This document shows positions 44,630-54,488 of a stretch of DNA of 64,000 bases, piece by piece (within the stretch, counting starts at the first letter, position 1; each line of letters opens with the position of its first letter). The notes under the pieces are model-generated. The model saw nothing but the letters and a program-made list of their open reading frames with translations, did not search any database and was not told where the DNA came from. The position numbers and the translations under genes were made by a program. The stretch is from Mesorhizobium huakuii (GTDB lineage Bacteria > Pseudomonadota > Alphaproteobacteria > Rhizobiales > Rhizobiaceae). The stretch spans positions 1 to 64,000 of the forward strand of contig NZ_BSNY01000029.1 of assembly GCF_030160235.1 (NCBI RefSeq), given 5' to 3'.

Positions 44630-47103
44630 GGCACATCGTTCTGCGATATTGGCGGCGCCGATGCGGGCGAGCCCATCTCGCCGAAGCGCTGGCGGATGTT
44701 GGCAAAGCCTCTGAGGCGCCGTTCGACCATCCCATTGATGGTGTCCTCACAATATGCCTGATCAATCGTATGCTCGCCGGCGGGACGGCCAGTCAGCAAG
44801 GCAATTCCGTCGTCACTCGTCGCGATCGGGTAGATCGCGAAGCGACCTTCAGCACAGGCATCGATGACGTCCTGGCGCAGCATGAGATGCTGGACGTTGG
44901 CCTTAGGGATAGCAACACCCTGCGTCCCTGTAAGGCCGCGAGCGCGGCATATATCAAAAAAGCCTTCGATCTTCTCGTTGACTCCGCCGATCGCTTGGAT
45001 TTCGCCGTGCTGATTTACTGAACCGGTCACGGCGATATCCTGTCTGAGCGGAACCTCGGCTAAGGCCGACAAGAGCGCGTAGAGTTCCGCTGAGGACGCG
45101 CTGTCGCCTTCAACGGACCCGTAGGATTGCTCGAACACGAGGCTGGCGTACAGCGACATCGGGGTATCGGTTGCATACCGGCCCGCCAGGAAGCCGGAGA
45201 GGATCAACACGCCTTTGGAATGGAGTGGGCCACCGAGCTTTGCCTCCCGCTCGATATCGATCACGTGTCCGCTCCCGGGCCGTACGCGACAGGTGATCCG
45301 CGTCGGACGACCGAAACAGAAACCGCCCAGTTCGATGACGCTGAGGCCGTTGATCTGCCCGACGCGTAAGCCTGCCGTGTCAATAAACGCAACATCCTGG
45401 AGGATCGCCTCGCGTGAGCGGTCGCGCAGCCTCGACGCACGTCGAACCTGCTCATCAAGTGCCCCCTGAACGTCTTGCCGCGATACCTCGGGGCGGCTGG
45501 CCTCCGCAGCGCGGAAGTCCGCCTCGACGATTAGATCGCGGATCTGGTCGATGAGGAGCGTAAGTTTGCCTGAATGATCGGCCAGGCGCGCGGCATGCTC
45601 GATTACGAGACTGACCGCCTCGCGATCCAGCGGCCGCAAGGCATCGTCGCGGGCGACCGAGGCGACGAGGCGGGCAAGCACGACCTCGCTCTCTGACGTG
45701 CGATCAAACTCATCCTCAAAATCCGCCAGCACCTTGAAGTGTTCGATGAGTTCAGGGTCGTAAGCAAAGAGCAGATAATAGATCAACCGGTCGCCGAAGA
45801 GCACTATCTTGAGGTCGAGAGGTATGGGGTCGGGTTCCAACGTGACTGTGCTCGTCAGGCCCAGAAAGCGATTGACGTCTTCGATGACGATTTCGCCTCG
45901 CTTGAGAATACGTTTGAGGGCCGTCCAACTGAATGGTTCCAGAAGCAGGTTGCGGGCATCGAGCAGGAGGTAGCCCCCATTGGCGCGGTGGATGGCGCCT
46001 GCCTTGATCAATCGAAAATTTGTAACCAGCGCCCCTTGCAACGAAAGGTACTCGACCCGCCCGGTCAGATTGCCGAGGGTGGGATGCAATTCTTCTATTA
46101 TCGGGACGGCGCGTGCCCTCCCTTCTTGCGTAACCAGGACATTCACTTCATAACGATCGAACGGTCCTCCCGGGCTTGCATCAATTGCTGGGGATTCCTC
46201 GCCTTCCGCCTTCGTGACGAACATCCCGACGTTTTCCACGAGATCCGCTCGCACCATCTCGAGGTGGGCAGCAATTTCGGGCAGGTCGGCAAAGCCGGTC
46301 TTGGCTTCGTCGATCGACTGACCGACGGCCAGATTCGCAGTGTCGCGATTAAGCTTGCGAGTCTCGTCGCGATGCGCCTTTTCCCAAGATGGCAGTTGGC
46401 GCACGACATGTTCAAGTTCCATTTCAAGCGATTGGATGGATTCCTCAACCTCGCGCCGCTTCGCCTCGTCCCATTTGTGGAATTCCTCGGGCGCAACAAC
46501 CTCTCCCCTCTGGGCCGGGGCCAGTGCAAAACCGAGTGGCATTCGAACGAGTATGAGACCCTTCTTTTCTGCTTTCTCCCGCAATTCGGTGAAGGCATCG
46601 GCTTGCTTTTTGTGGAATGCCTCGTCGATGGCGCCGCGCCGCGTCTGATAGTCCTCGCTTGCGAAAGCGCCCGGAAGCGCTGCCTTGAGATCCTCGATCA
46701 GGTCATGGATCGCGGCACGGAAATGAGGCGCCCGCCCCGCCGGAAGCCTTATAGCCACTGGCTTGTGAGGATCGACAAAATTGTTGACATAGATCCAGTC
46801 CGGCGGAACGGCCCTATCCGCCGCTGCGGATTGCAACATCGTCTCCACCGAGCGCTGCATGCGCGCTGCTGTCGAGCCGATAACGAACAGATTGAAACCC
46901 GGTTTGTTGATGCTGCTTCCGAAGCGAACAGCATCTAGGGCACGCTCTTGGCCGGGGAAGCCGTCGATTGGTTCGAGCTCAGCAGTCGAGGTGAACGCCA
47001 ATGCCGATAGATCGGCAACCCTTCGCAAACGATTGATCGGAAGCGGCTTTGGACCTTCCGATGCTCCCGCCTGAACTGGTGACTCGGACCTGTCTAGAGG
47101 CAT
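44626..47103 (-). CDS. Lon-like (AAA_32/Lon_C) protease
   Basis: An 825-residue protein of the Lon-like group with an N-terminal AAA-like region and a C-terminal Lon peptidase. The peptidase dyad is intact: Ser668 in EGDSASSAEL and Lys711 in GGVNEKIEGFF. The region that should hold the Walker A loop reads NLFVIGSTAARMQRSVETML, lacking a G-K-T/S, and the candidate Walker B strand (GGYLLLDARNLL) lacks a glutamate. A central coiled coil is rich in charged residues (about 170-290). It may degrade proteins without normal ATP-driven unfolding. It heads the operon with the Usp-like and nrdJ genes. Confidence 0.88.
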   Translation of the reverse strand: MPLDRSESPVQAGASEGPKPLPINRLRRVADLSALAFTSTAELEPIDGFPGQERALDAVRFGSSINKPGFNLFVIGSTAARMQRSVETMLQSAAADRAVPPDWIYVNNFVDPHKPVAIRLPAGRAPHFRAAIHDLIEDLKAALPGAFASEDYQTRRGAIDEAFHKKQADAFTELREKAEKKGLILVRMPLGFALAPAQRGEVVAPEEFHKWDEAKRREVEESIQSLEMELEHVVRQLPSWEKAHRDETRKLNRDTANLAVGQSIDEAKTGFADLPEIAAHLEMVRADLVENVGMFVTKAEGEESPAIDASPGGPFDRYEVNVLVTQEGRARAVPIIEELHPTLGNLTGRVEYLSLQGALVTNFRLIKAGAIHRANGGYLLLDARNLLLEPFSWTALKRILKRGEIVIEDVNRFLGLTSTVTLEPDPIPLDLKIVLFGDRLIYYLLFAYDPELIEHFKVLADFEDEFDRTSESEVVLARLVASVARDDALRPLDREAVSLVIEHAARLADHSGKLTLLIDQIRDLIVEADFRAAEASRPEVSRQDVQGALDEQVRRASRLRDRSREAILQDVAFIDTAGLRVGQINGLSVIELGGFCFGRPTRITCRVRPGSGHVIDIEREAKLGGPLHSKGVLILSGFLAGRYATDTPMSLYASLVFEQSYGSVEGDSASSAELYALLSALAEVPLRQDIAVTGSVNQHGEIQAIGGVNEKIEGFFDICRARGLTGTQGVAIPKANVQHLMLRQDVIDACAEGRFAIYPIATSDDGIALLTGRPAGEHTIDQAYCEDTINGMVERRLRGFANIRQRFGEMGSPASAPPISQNDVP

Positions 47104-47649
47104 TACATCTGCTCGCTTTCATCCGCAGGAATTGCACTAACCGATCTTCGTGAGTTACTTCATTGCTGTGATGCACGAACAAGGGCAGAGCCAGAGCCCA
47201 CCATTGCCGATTTCGCCAGATCACAGATCGTCGACTCAACATCCTGGCAATTTCGATAGCGTCTCGCGCGGATTCCACATTGAGGCTGATCAAACCGCGC
47301 TGGCCAAATCCTGCGTTGCAGGTTGCTAATTGCTACGGATGCCGCAAGTTCGCTGCTGCCCTGCCTTGCCAGCGCAACGTTCTCTCGCGCGAGAACCACC
47401 TTCGCGGCGATCCCCTCTGGGAAATACTCAACCGGCGCCGCCGCTGCCGAGGGGCTCGGCGTCGACCCTTATCACCCTTCGGCTTGGACCCGCCCCCGAT
47501 CCTCACCAAAAACGGGGGACACGAGTCTAGAGGGACGCCGCATGCACAGTGGAGATAGGAAAACCTACGATAGTTTGATCCAGAACAAATCGGGCAAGTC
47601 TGCAAAATGAGACAAAGGACGCTACGCTGTGGGTGTCGGGGAGGAAACC
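47104..47649. other. intergenic, only a FixK-type box seen
   Basis: Short frames on both strands lack family resemblance. The box at 47280 is the only recognisable element. Confidence 0.4.
47280..47293 (-). promoter_or_regulatory. FixK/FNR-type box, one mismatch
   Basis: TTGAGGCTGATCAA, centred 183 bases before the Lon-like gene start. Confidence 0.45.
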
Positions 47650-47847
47650 ATGAAAGTTCTCGCCTTAACATTGGCGGCATGTGTTCTCGCTGGTTGCGTA
47701 CAACCGAGCTATGTGGCCTTGCCGGGTTATTCATACAAAACCAATCCTCACTGCAAGCGTCGTGAGCCGCCCTCGAAGTTCGATGAACGCTGCGATTGTC
47801 CAAGACTCGGCTTCAAGAATTTCACACCGCCAAAGTGCCCCCTATAA
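47650..47847 (+). CDS. mini-lipoprotein, paralogue 2
   Basis: A 65-residue lipoprotein with lipobox LAGC at about residues 14-17. The mature part reads YSYKTNPHCKRREPPSKFDE then RCDCPRLGFKNFTPPKCPL, the same cysteine pattern as the gene at 18045. GAGGAAACC precedes the ATG. Two diverged copies in one stress island suggest a selected role in the envelope; the function is unknown. Confidence 0.75.
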   Translation: MKVLALTLAACVLAGCVQPSYVALPGYSYKTNPHCKRREPPSKFDERCDCPRLGFKNFTPPKCPL

Positions 47848-47869
47848 TCGATCCTTTGTGTGAGTGCAG

Positions 47870-48088
47870 ATGGTGGCCCGGAGTTTTCTCGCGTCTGTTT
47901 CGGCCGACGACCTGAAGATGCTGCACAAGGTCTTTAATCAGCTGCGGGTGGAATTCGGCTTTGCGCCGAGATCCGGTTCGGCCCAAAGATTGGCGCTCGA
48001 TCTCATTGAAGAGTTTCAGGCTGGCACCGTTGAAGAAAATCACTTGCGAACAATCCTCAGGACCGCGCTTCTGGCGGAAGTGATATGA
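47870..48088 (+). CDS. small helical protein of unknown function
   Basis: Seventy-two residues, predicted all-helical (SADDLKMLHKVFNQLRVEFG, then AQRLALDLIEEFQAGTVEEN). Similar 70-80 residue proteins are frequent in Rhizobiales genomes, but I know no function. It starts 22 bases after the mini-lipoprotein and is probably cotranscribed. A GTG two codons upstream (47864) is an alternative start. Confidence 0.6.
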   Translation: MVARSFLASVSADDLKMLHKVFNQLRVEFGFAPRSGSAQRLALDLIEEFQAGTVEENHLRTILRTALLAEVI

Positions 48089-48196
48089 CCAGCGATTAAC
48101 TGTGAGCAAGACGGCACCTGATCGGCTTGCCTATGTGAGGGCGACGATGCGAGTCGCGCAGTAGGTGAATCCGTCGCCAGCGTGGTGATGTCGTCA

Positions 48197-48218
48197 GCTA
48201 GCTCAGACAGGAGCTAGC
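48197..48218. repeat. 8-base inverted repeat with 6-base loop
   Basis: GCTAGCTC-AGACAG-GAGCTAGC is a perfect stem-loop in the intergenic region after the small helical gene. There is no T-run, so it is either a factor-dependent end or an RNA structure. Confidence 0.4.
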
Positions 48219-48338
48219 AGCCCCGTCGCCGACCGGCAGGGTCAGCAGGAGCAAGCGCGCCACGGATCGCGAGCCGAGCCGCGGTGATCTCTTTCTCAGT
48301 CTGCCCGGCCTCGTCTTCAACGGGAAAGGCGCGAGCGA

Positions 48339-48352
48339 TTGAGTTAAGTCAA
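48339..48352 (+). promoter_or_regulatory. FixK/FNR-type box, two mismatches
   Basis: TTGAGTTAAGTCAA, centred 73 bases before the start at 48419. The weakest of the set by sequence but at the usual distance. Confidence 0.45.
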
Positions 48353-48418
48353 TGAGGGATACCGGCCTGGCGCGGTATCATATTAAAAAGGCTTTGCCTG
48401 GCTGCGAGGGAGACAACC

Positions 48419-48835
48419 ATGCTCAAAGCGCTGAACGTCGATCACGCTCGTTTCATTGGTCTGCTTGCAAGAAGCGCCAGGACACAGCGCGACAGGTTGC
48501 TAGGCAACGTGCAGGAGCAGGATCTTGCCGGGCCGGCGCCGGTCCGTGGCGAGCATAATCCCACGGCTGAGTTCGGTCTGGAACCGTTTCCTTCGGATAG
48601 TTCTCCAACCGTGCTTTTGCGGGAGGCGCTCTCAGACTTGTCCGAAAAATCCCTATGCGAGCTATATGCCTTGATGCGCGTCGGGCAGGGTCATCTCGCT
48701 GCACGAAAATTCTATCGGGGGGTGTCCGAAGCCCAGACCTTAGGTTCTGAGATGGTTGTGTCCACTCTCATTGAGGATCCCGATCTGCACGATCACATCG
48801 CAAAGGCCCTCTTCGCGACCAAGCTCGCATCCTAG
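48419..48835 (+). CDS. DUF3775-like protein
   Basis: A 138-residue protein. Its C-terminal half (LREALSDLSEKSLCELYALM, RVGQGHLAARKFYRGVSEAQ, and IEDPDLHDHIAKAL) resembles the end of DUF3775 proteins, including the gene at 40590, though weakly. The N-terminal half is unlike anything I know. GAGGGAGACAACC precedes the ATG and a FixK/FNR-type box lies at the usual distance. Confidence 0.55.
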   Translation: MLKALNVDHARFIGLLARSARTQRDRLLGNVQEQDLAGPAPVRGEHNPTAEFGLEPFPSDSSPTVLLREALSDLSEKSLCELYALMRVGQGHLAARKFYRGVSEAQTLGSEMVVSTLIEDPDLHDHIAKALFATKLAS

Positions 48836-49091
48836 CGGCAGCGTCCGGTTTCGGGAACGATTCGATTCACGTCACAGCCAGGACCAGGGAGTGATCAACT
48901 TCCGGCCTTATGAGTTCCTAGAGAGATGGTCAGCCGTAGTCTCGCGGACCTCTTGATTGTTCTTTGAGCTGTCTTTGAGGGTCCACTTATTCGGCAGTAC
49001 CAATTACGCAGAGTGCAAGAGTCCGAAGACGAGGGACTCGATCAAGACCGCGGGTGAGCCAGCGGTCATCCATCCTAAGATAGAAATGGGT

Positions 49092-49643
49092 TCACGCTGG
49101 CATGACGGCGGAGGCGTAGGGGCCTTTCTCCCCTTCATGTTCGGCAAACCGTACTTCGTTGCCTACTGCGAGGGTCTCCCATTGGCTGTCGGAGGCCATG
49201 CTTTCGCGCCGGAAGAAGAATTCGCGCCCATCCGGGCCTGAGATGAATCCGAAACCTTCCTCGGGCACCAACCTGATGACGGTACCGTGGTGCGTTTCCG
49301 GATGCGGTTTGACGCGATGCCCGCTCATTTTGCGCGCGACATCCTCAAGCTGGCGCTGTGCCGCATTGAAGCTGTCGCGGATCGCGACATAGACGTCCTC
49401 ATGTGCATGATTTTCTTCCGAATCTCGGCCCACTACGATTTCGCGGCCAGGCACGGTTATATCAACCCGAACATGATAGATTTTGCCCCTGTGGCCATGC
49501 CGGTGCGGTGCTTCGACCACGATGTTGCAGGATGTTATCCGGTTGTCGAAGCGCGCCAGCCGCCCAATGCGCTCGCGGATGACTTCCTCCACCGACGGCG
49601 ACGGTTCCATGCCGCGAAACCGAATCTGTGGTGTGATTTCCAT
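49092..49643 (-). CDS. hpf: ribosome hibernation factor fused to a cold-shock domain
   Basis: A 183-residue two-domain protein. Residues 1-105 are an HPF/RaiA (S30AE) domain (ITPQIRFRGMEPSPSVEEVI, NIVVEAPHRHGHRGKIYHVR, and VAIRDSFNAAQRQLED). Residues 115-183 are a cold-shock domain with HGTVIRLVPEEGFGFISGPD and REFFFRRES. HPF parks ribosomes as inactive dimers during starvation; the cold-shock domain binds single-stranded RNA. The usual long-HPF C-terminal dimerisation domain is replaced by the cold-shock fold. It shares a perfect FixK/FNR-type box with divergent capA, 67 bases upstream. Confidence 0.9.
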   Translation of the reverse strand: MEITPQIRFRGMEPSPSVEEVIRERIGRLARFDNRITSCNIVVEAPHRHGHRGKIYHVRVDITVPGREIVVGRDSEENHAHEDVYVAIRDSFNAAQRQLEDVARKMSGHRVKPHPETHHGTVIRLVPEEGFGFISGPDGREFFFRRESMASDSQWETLAVGNEVRFAEHEGEKGPYASAVMPA

Positions 49644-49703
49644 GGCTGTCCTCGCATGAAAAATCCATAGTAATCAGCTTCGGCGCAGAGCCGACCTGAT
49701 GCA

Positions 49704-49717
49704 TTGATCGGCATCAA
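49704..49717. promoter_or_regulatory. FixK/FNR-type box, perfect, divergent
   Basis: TTGATCGGCATCAA. The centre is 67 bases from hpf (minus) and 77 bases from capA (plus), so both would sit at an activating distance. Confidence 0.75.
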
Positions 49718-49787
49718 TGCGACACACGCAGCCTGATGGCATTCTTTCAAAAAACGCCGCAATTGCTGGCATCAGGATTGGTATCCG

Positions 49788-50903
49788 ATGAGGCTCTTTC
49801 TTTGCGGAGACGTGATGACCGGCCGTGGCATCGACCAGATCCTGCCGCATCCCTGCGATCCGACGCTGTATGAGACTCACATGTGGTCCGCGGTCGACTA
49901 CGTGGCTCTTGCGGAACACAGGGCCGGCGAGATTCCGAGGGCCGTGCCTTTTGACTACATCTGGGGCGATGCCTTGGATGAGATCGATCGGCGAGAACCT
50001 GATTTCAGGATCATCAACCTCGAAACGAGCATCACCGCCGACGGCATGCCGGAAGCCAAGGGGATCAACTATCGAATGCATCCCGATAACCTCGGATGCA
50101 TCGCGGCTGCAGAAGTCGACTGTTGCGTGCTCGCTAACAACCATGTCGCGGACTGGGGGGTAGACGGCTTGAAGGACACAGTTGAGGCACTAGATAGAAA
50201 CGGCATTGCAACGTCAGGCGCCGGGGTAGATGCTGAAGAGGCAGCCCGCCCTGCGGTTCTCACACTGGCTGCGGGCATGCGGCTCCTGATCTTTTCCTTT
50301 GCTTGTCCATCGAGCGGAGTCCCTGTCCAGTGGGCGGCTGAGAAAGGGTGGCCCGGCGTGAACTTTCTTACGGATTTCAGCCGGAACGCCGTCACAAGGA
50401 TCGGCCGCAAAATAGGAAGATGGAAGCGTCCAGGTGATCTGGTCCTGATCTCAATCCATTGGGGTCTCAATTGGGGATACGAAATCCCCGACGATCATCA
50501 AAGTTTCGCCCGCAGTCTCGTCGACAAGGCCGGTGTCGATGTCATCCAAGGGCATTCATCGCATCACCCTTTGGCCATCGAAGTCCATGCGGGAAAACCG
50601 ATCCTCTACGGCTGCGGTGACTTTATCAACGACTATGAGGGTATCGGCGGATACGAAGCGTTCCGGCCAGACCTTGTGCTCGGCTATTTCCTCGATATCG
50701 ATGATCGAACCCGCTGCCTGCGAGCCGTCGAGATGGTCCCGTTTCACTCAAGGAAATTCCGCCTTGAACGCGCGTCCCGCGCAGATGCCGATTGGCTGAG
50801 CGGCACCCTTGACCGCGAATGCCGGCGCTTCGGCCATACTGTGCGGCTGACCGAAGACGATGCCCTGGCACTGTCATGGTGCGTGCAACACGCAAAGGTC
50901 TGA
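49788..50903 (+). CDS. CapA-family (poly-gamma-glutamate/metallophosphoesterase-like) protein
   Basis: A 371-residue member of the CapA/PGA_cap family, which has a calcineurin-like fold. Blocks are FLCGDVMTGRGIDQIL, RIINLETSITADG, VLANNHVADWGVDGLKDT, SIHWGLNWGYE, and VIQGHSSHHPLAIEVHAGKP. No signal peptide or transmembrane helix is evident, unlike membrane-bound CapA. Role may be in polymer synthesis or as a phosphodiesterase; not decidable here. It shares a divergent box with hpf. Confidence 0.85.
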   Translation: MRLFLCGDVMTGRGIDQILPHPCDPTLYETHMWSAVDYVALAEHRAGEIPRAVPFDYIWGDALDEIDRREPDFRIINLETSITADGMPEAKGINYRMHPDNLGCIAAAEVDCCVLANNHVADWGVDGLKDTVEALDRNGIATSGAGVDAEEAARPAVLTLAAGMRLLIFSFACPSSGVPVQWAAEKGWPGVNFLTDFSRNAVTRIGRKIGRWKRPGDLVLISIHWGLNWGYEIPDDHQSFARSLVDKAGVDVIQGHSSHHPLAIEVHAGKPILYGCGDFINDYEGIGGYEAFRPDLVLGYFLDIDDRTRCLRAVEMVPFHSRKFRLERASRADADWLSGTLDRECRRFGHTVRLTEDDALALSWCVQHAKV

Positions 50904-51139
50904 GGGTCCCTGTTCTTTTCCGGCAATCCCGGGGGCGTTTTCGTCTGTCAGCAACCACGCGCAGGCGCTGCGTGTCCCACTCCCGACGGAGAAGCCACGA
51001 CTGCCGAGTGTCTCATTTTTATACAATCCCGATTGGTCGACTCGCGCGACGGATCGGCAGCTAGGCAACAGAGCTGACTACGCGATTGCCGCGACGCACA
51101 TACAGAGACCGATCTCGCCGGCGGCGAGGCGGGAGCCAT

Positions 51140-53185
51140 TCAGGACTCTGGAACGTTCTCCGCAAGTTCGGCCAGCCAGAGCCTTGCCTGGGCGTCGGAC
51201 GGCGCACGCCAATCGCCGCGCGGCGATAGCGAGCCGCCAGACGTGATCTTCGGGCCGTTCGGCAGGGTGGAACGCTTGAACTGGTTGGAGAAGAAGCGTC
51301 TGAGGAACACCTCCAGCCAATGACGGATCTCTGCCAGAGAGTAGGCACGGCGATCGGACGCCGGCAAGTCGACAGGCCATGCTCCACGTTCGGCGCCGCC
51401 CCAGGCGTGGTGTGCGAGGAAGGCGATCTTGGAGGGCCGGAAACCGTAGCGGGTCAGGTAGAAGAGGTTGAAATCCTGAAGCGCGTAGGGACCGACGATG
51501 GACTGGGTCGATTGGATCGTCCCCCCAGCCCCGGCCGGCACCAACTCCGGCGATATCTCGGTGTCGAGTATGGCGTGGAGCACCCGGGTCGTCCCAGCGC
51601 TCACGTCGCCCGAGGCGGCCACGAAGCGGATGAGATGCTGGATCAGGGTCTTGGAAACCGACGCGTTGACGTTGTAGTGGGACATATGATCGCCGACACC
51701 ATAGGTGCACCAGCCAAGTGCGAGCTCGGACAAGTCGCCGGTGCCGACGACGAGCCCGCCATTTTGGTTGGCGAGGCGGAACAGGTAATCCGTGCGCAAC
51801 CCGGCCTGCACGTTCTCGAAAGTCACATCAAAGAGCGGCTCGCCTTTGGCGAAGGGGTGACCGAGATCGGTCAGCATCTGCCGCGCCGCCGGACGGATAT
51901 CGATCTCCGCACCTGTGACGCCCAGTGCATCGATCAGCGCCCATGCATTCGCCTTGGTCTTCTCGGACGTTGCAAAGCCGGGCAGCGTATAGGCAAGCAC
52001 GTTCTTGCGCTGCAGCCCGATCAGGTCCATGGCGCGCGCCGCCACGATCAGCGCCTGCGTCGAATCAAGCCCGCCCGACACGCCGATGACGGAATGGTTG
52101 AGGCCGGTAGCGGAGAGCCGCTTCGCCAGGCCCTGAATCTGGATGTTGTAAGCTTCGTAGCAATTTTCCCGCAGCCGCGAGGGATCAGCCGGCACGTAGG
52201 GAAAACGTTCGATCGTGCGCCGCAGTGGCACCGGTCTGGAGGGCAGGTCGAGGGTGAAGGAAACGACGCGCCAGATAGGTCCAGCGGCGGCCTCTTCGCG
52301 CAAGCAGTCGCCGAAGCTGTTGACGCGCATGCGCTCTTGGCGAATACGGCCGAGGTCGATGTCCGCTGTGACGAAGGTGCTGTCGCGCGGAAAGCGCTGC
52401 GACTCAGCAAGCAGATCGCCATATTCGAAGATTGCCGCGTGTCCGTCCCATGCGAGATCGGTGGTCGATTCTCCCGGGCCGGCGGCGGAATAGGCATAGG
52501 CCGCGATCGCCCGCGATGAATGGCTGGTACACAGCAGCCGGCGAGTGTCGGCCTTGCCGATGGTGATGTTACTGGCGGACAGGTTGAGCAGTACTTCTGC
52601 GCCGGCCATCGCCGCGCGCGTCGAGGGCGGCAGCGGGACCCAGATGTCCTCGCATATTTCGGCGTGGAAGGTGAACGGTACCGAGCCGACGGACCGGAAC
52701 AGGAGATCGACCCCGAACGGTACGGCTCGGCCCGCAATCGCAATCTCCAGCCCCTCAATGCCGGCTCCGGACGTGAAGTGGCGGCGCTCGTAAAATTCGC
52801 GATAATTCGGCAGATACGTCTTGGGTACGGCGCCCAGGATCACGCCACGATGGATGGCGACGGCAGTGTTGTAGAGCCGGCCCTCGCGGCGCTGCGGAGC
52901 GCCAATCACCAGCATTGGATAGAGATCGGCAGATGCTTCGGCGAGCCGGCCTATCGCCCGTTCGACCGCATCGAGCAGCACGTCCTGAAACAACAGGTCA
53001 TCGATGGCATAGGAAGAAATCCCAAGCTCGGGGAACAGCATGAGTGCCACGTCATCGGCGTCACCCAACCTGGCCAAGCGAAGGGTTTCCTCGACAGCGA
53101 AGTCCGGATCCGCAACTTGCGCACGCGGCACACAGGAGGCGATACGCAGGAATTCATGGCTGTAGAGGGATGCGAATTGGCTCAT
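51140..53185 (-). CDS. nadE: glutamine-dependent NAD+ synthetase
   Basis: Makes NAD from deamido-NAD with glutamine as nitrogen donor. About 681 residues. The N-terminal glutaminase shows the nitrilase triad in [17 protein letters not shown] (Glu), [16 protein letters not shown] (Lys) and [14 protein letters not shown] (Cys). The C-terminal synthetase has the P-loop [20 protein letters not shown] at 53185 ([11 protein letters not shown]) matches usual family starts; 53212 is an alternative. With pncB it completes a nicotinate-to-NAD supply. No box was found in the 320 bases upstream. Confidence 0.93.
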   Translation of the reverse strand: MSQFASLYSHEFLRIASCVPRAQVADPDFAVEETLRLARLGDADDVALMLFPELGISSYAIDDLLFQDVLLDAVERAIGRLAEASADLYPMLVIGAPQRREGRLYNTAVAIHRGVILGAVPKTYLPNYREFYERRHFTSGAGIEGLEIAIAGRAVPFGVDLLFRSVGSVPFTFHAEICEDIWVPLPPSTRAAMAGAEVLLNLSASNITIGKADTRRLLCTSHSSRAIAAYAYSAAGPGESTTDLAWDGHAAIFEYGDLLAESQRFPRDSTFVTADIDLGRIRQERMRVNSFGDCLREEAAAGPIWRVVSFTLDLPSRPVPLRRTIERFPYVPADPSRLRENCYEAYNIQIQGLAKRLSATGLNHSVIGVSGGLDSTQALIVAARAMDLIGLQRKNVLAYTLPGFATSEKTKANAWALIDALGVTGAEIDIRPAARQMLTDLGHPFAKGEPLFDVTFENVQAGLRTDYLFRLANQNGGLVVGTGDLSELALGWCTYGVGDHMSHYNVNASVSKTLIQHLIRFVAASGDVSAGTTRVLHAILDTEISPELVPAGAGGTIQSTQSIVGPYALQDFNLFYLTRYGFRPSKIAFLAHHAWGGAERGAWPVDLPASDRRAYSLAEIRHWLEVFLRRFFSNQFKRSTLPNGPKITSGGSLSPRGDWRAPSDAQARLWLAELAENVPES

Positions 53186-53509
53186 TGCCTCGCTGGTCCA
53201 ACTGGCTGACATGGATACTTGTCCATATTTCGCGGGCGCGGGCAACTTGCCACCAGCAAGGACGACGGCTTGCCCGCGTGGATGCAGGATGGTGGCGCAT
53301 CAAGGCGCCCGATGTTTCGCCTGTTTGCCGAAGCTTGATAATGAACCCCAGGGGGAACTGTTGGATCCCTTCCGGACACGCGCTGTGCAGCACAGCGTGA
53401 CCACAGCGTAGAAGAGCTCATCGGAGCCGCTATTCTGGCGCCAATCGCCATAAACCGTAGCAATCCACGCCGGGGCGTCACTCGGCCATTTGCGGCACCA
53501 ATTGCGAAT
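53186..53509. other. intergenic, nothing recognised
   Basis: No coding frame or box found between nadE and the broken Usp gene. Confidence 0.4.
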
Positions 53510-54267
53510 TTAGTGCGAGACGAAGACCGGCAGCGAGAATTGCTCGAGTAGGAATTTGGTCATTCCGCCGAACAAGGCCTCACGGGTTCGCGAATGGCTA
53601 TATGCGCCGGCCACGATCAAATCGGCGTCCTCCGGCGGCGCGCGAAGCAAACAGCGCCTCGATTGCCGACAAGTCGCCGCTGTCCGTCCAGCGGTCGGTC
53701 TCGGCTTTGACGCCATGGGCAAGCAGATGGTCGCGCAGCAAGTCGATGTCCGTATCCTTTATCGGCTGGCGGAGCGAACGCGAACACCGTTACCTTGCGC
53801 GCCCGGGTCAAAAGGGGCATCGCATCATGCACGGCACGGGCCTTTTGCCCGCCCGGTGACCAGGCAATCGCGACTTCTTGTCCAACGGGTCTCGGCCGCC
53901 AATCGCGTGGCAGCAGGATCATCGGCACGCCTACCGACGTCAACAAATCGCCGGGCACGCCGGGGAGGATCCTCGCGGAGACGTCACGGTAGGGCTGGGT
54001 GGCAATCACCAGATCTGCATAAGGCGTAGTAATTCTTCCATTCGCCCGAGTTGCGATCCGCGACCTTGAAGCGAACGTCGACACCAAATTGGTTGGTGCT
54101 CAAGCGATTTCGCGCGTTCAGATCACTCCAGCGAAGGCAGTAGCGGAGTCGACGTCGACGCCAGTCAACCTTGCGCCGTGTGCTTTTGCCTGTGACAGGG
54201 CAAAATCCACCCGCGCTACGTTGTCGGCGGAACCGTCGAGGAGCACCAAGATATCCTTGAAGCTCAT
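53510..54267 (-). pseudogene. universal stress protein, multiply frameshifted
   Basis: Pieces in three frames add up to a tandem Usp protein: FKDILVLLDGSADNVARVDF at the start (ATG 54267 with AAGGAGCG upstream), then ADLVIATQPYRDVSARILPG and GQEVAIAWSPGGQKARAVHD in a second frame, and DADLIVAGAYSHSRTREALF to the TAA at 53510 in a third. At least two shifts (near 54118 and near 53640) break it. Its box at 54340 and ribosome site are intact, so the decay is recent or the shifts are sequencing errors. Confidence 0.8.
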
Positions 54268-54339
54268 GTGACGCTCCTTCTTCCGTTTGCCGCCTGTTTC
54301 CAGGCACTCCCATCTAAGCGCCACGGGCGCGCCCGCGCA

Positions 54340-54353
54340 TTGAGGCGGATCAA
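54340..54353 (-). promoter_or_regulatory. FixK/FNR-type box, one mismatch
   Basis: TTGAGGCGGATCAA, centred 79 bases before the start of the broken Usp gene. Confidence 0.55.
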
Positions 54354-54488
54354 ACCGGCCGCAGCACCTCCCCTGATGCAATCCCGCCAAGACGTCGTTG
54401 GGCAGCAGCACGGCGGCAACGCTTGGGCTCACGCGCCGAGGCAGTTGTCATATTTGATAATGCATGGGTAGGTGCCGCCCGCCATGTC

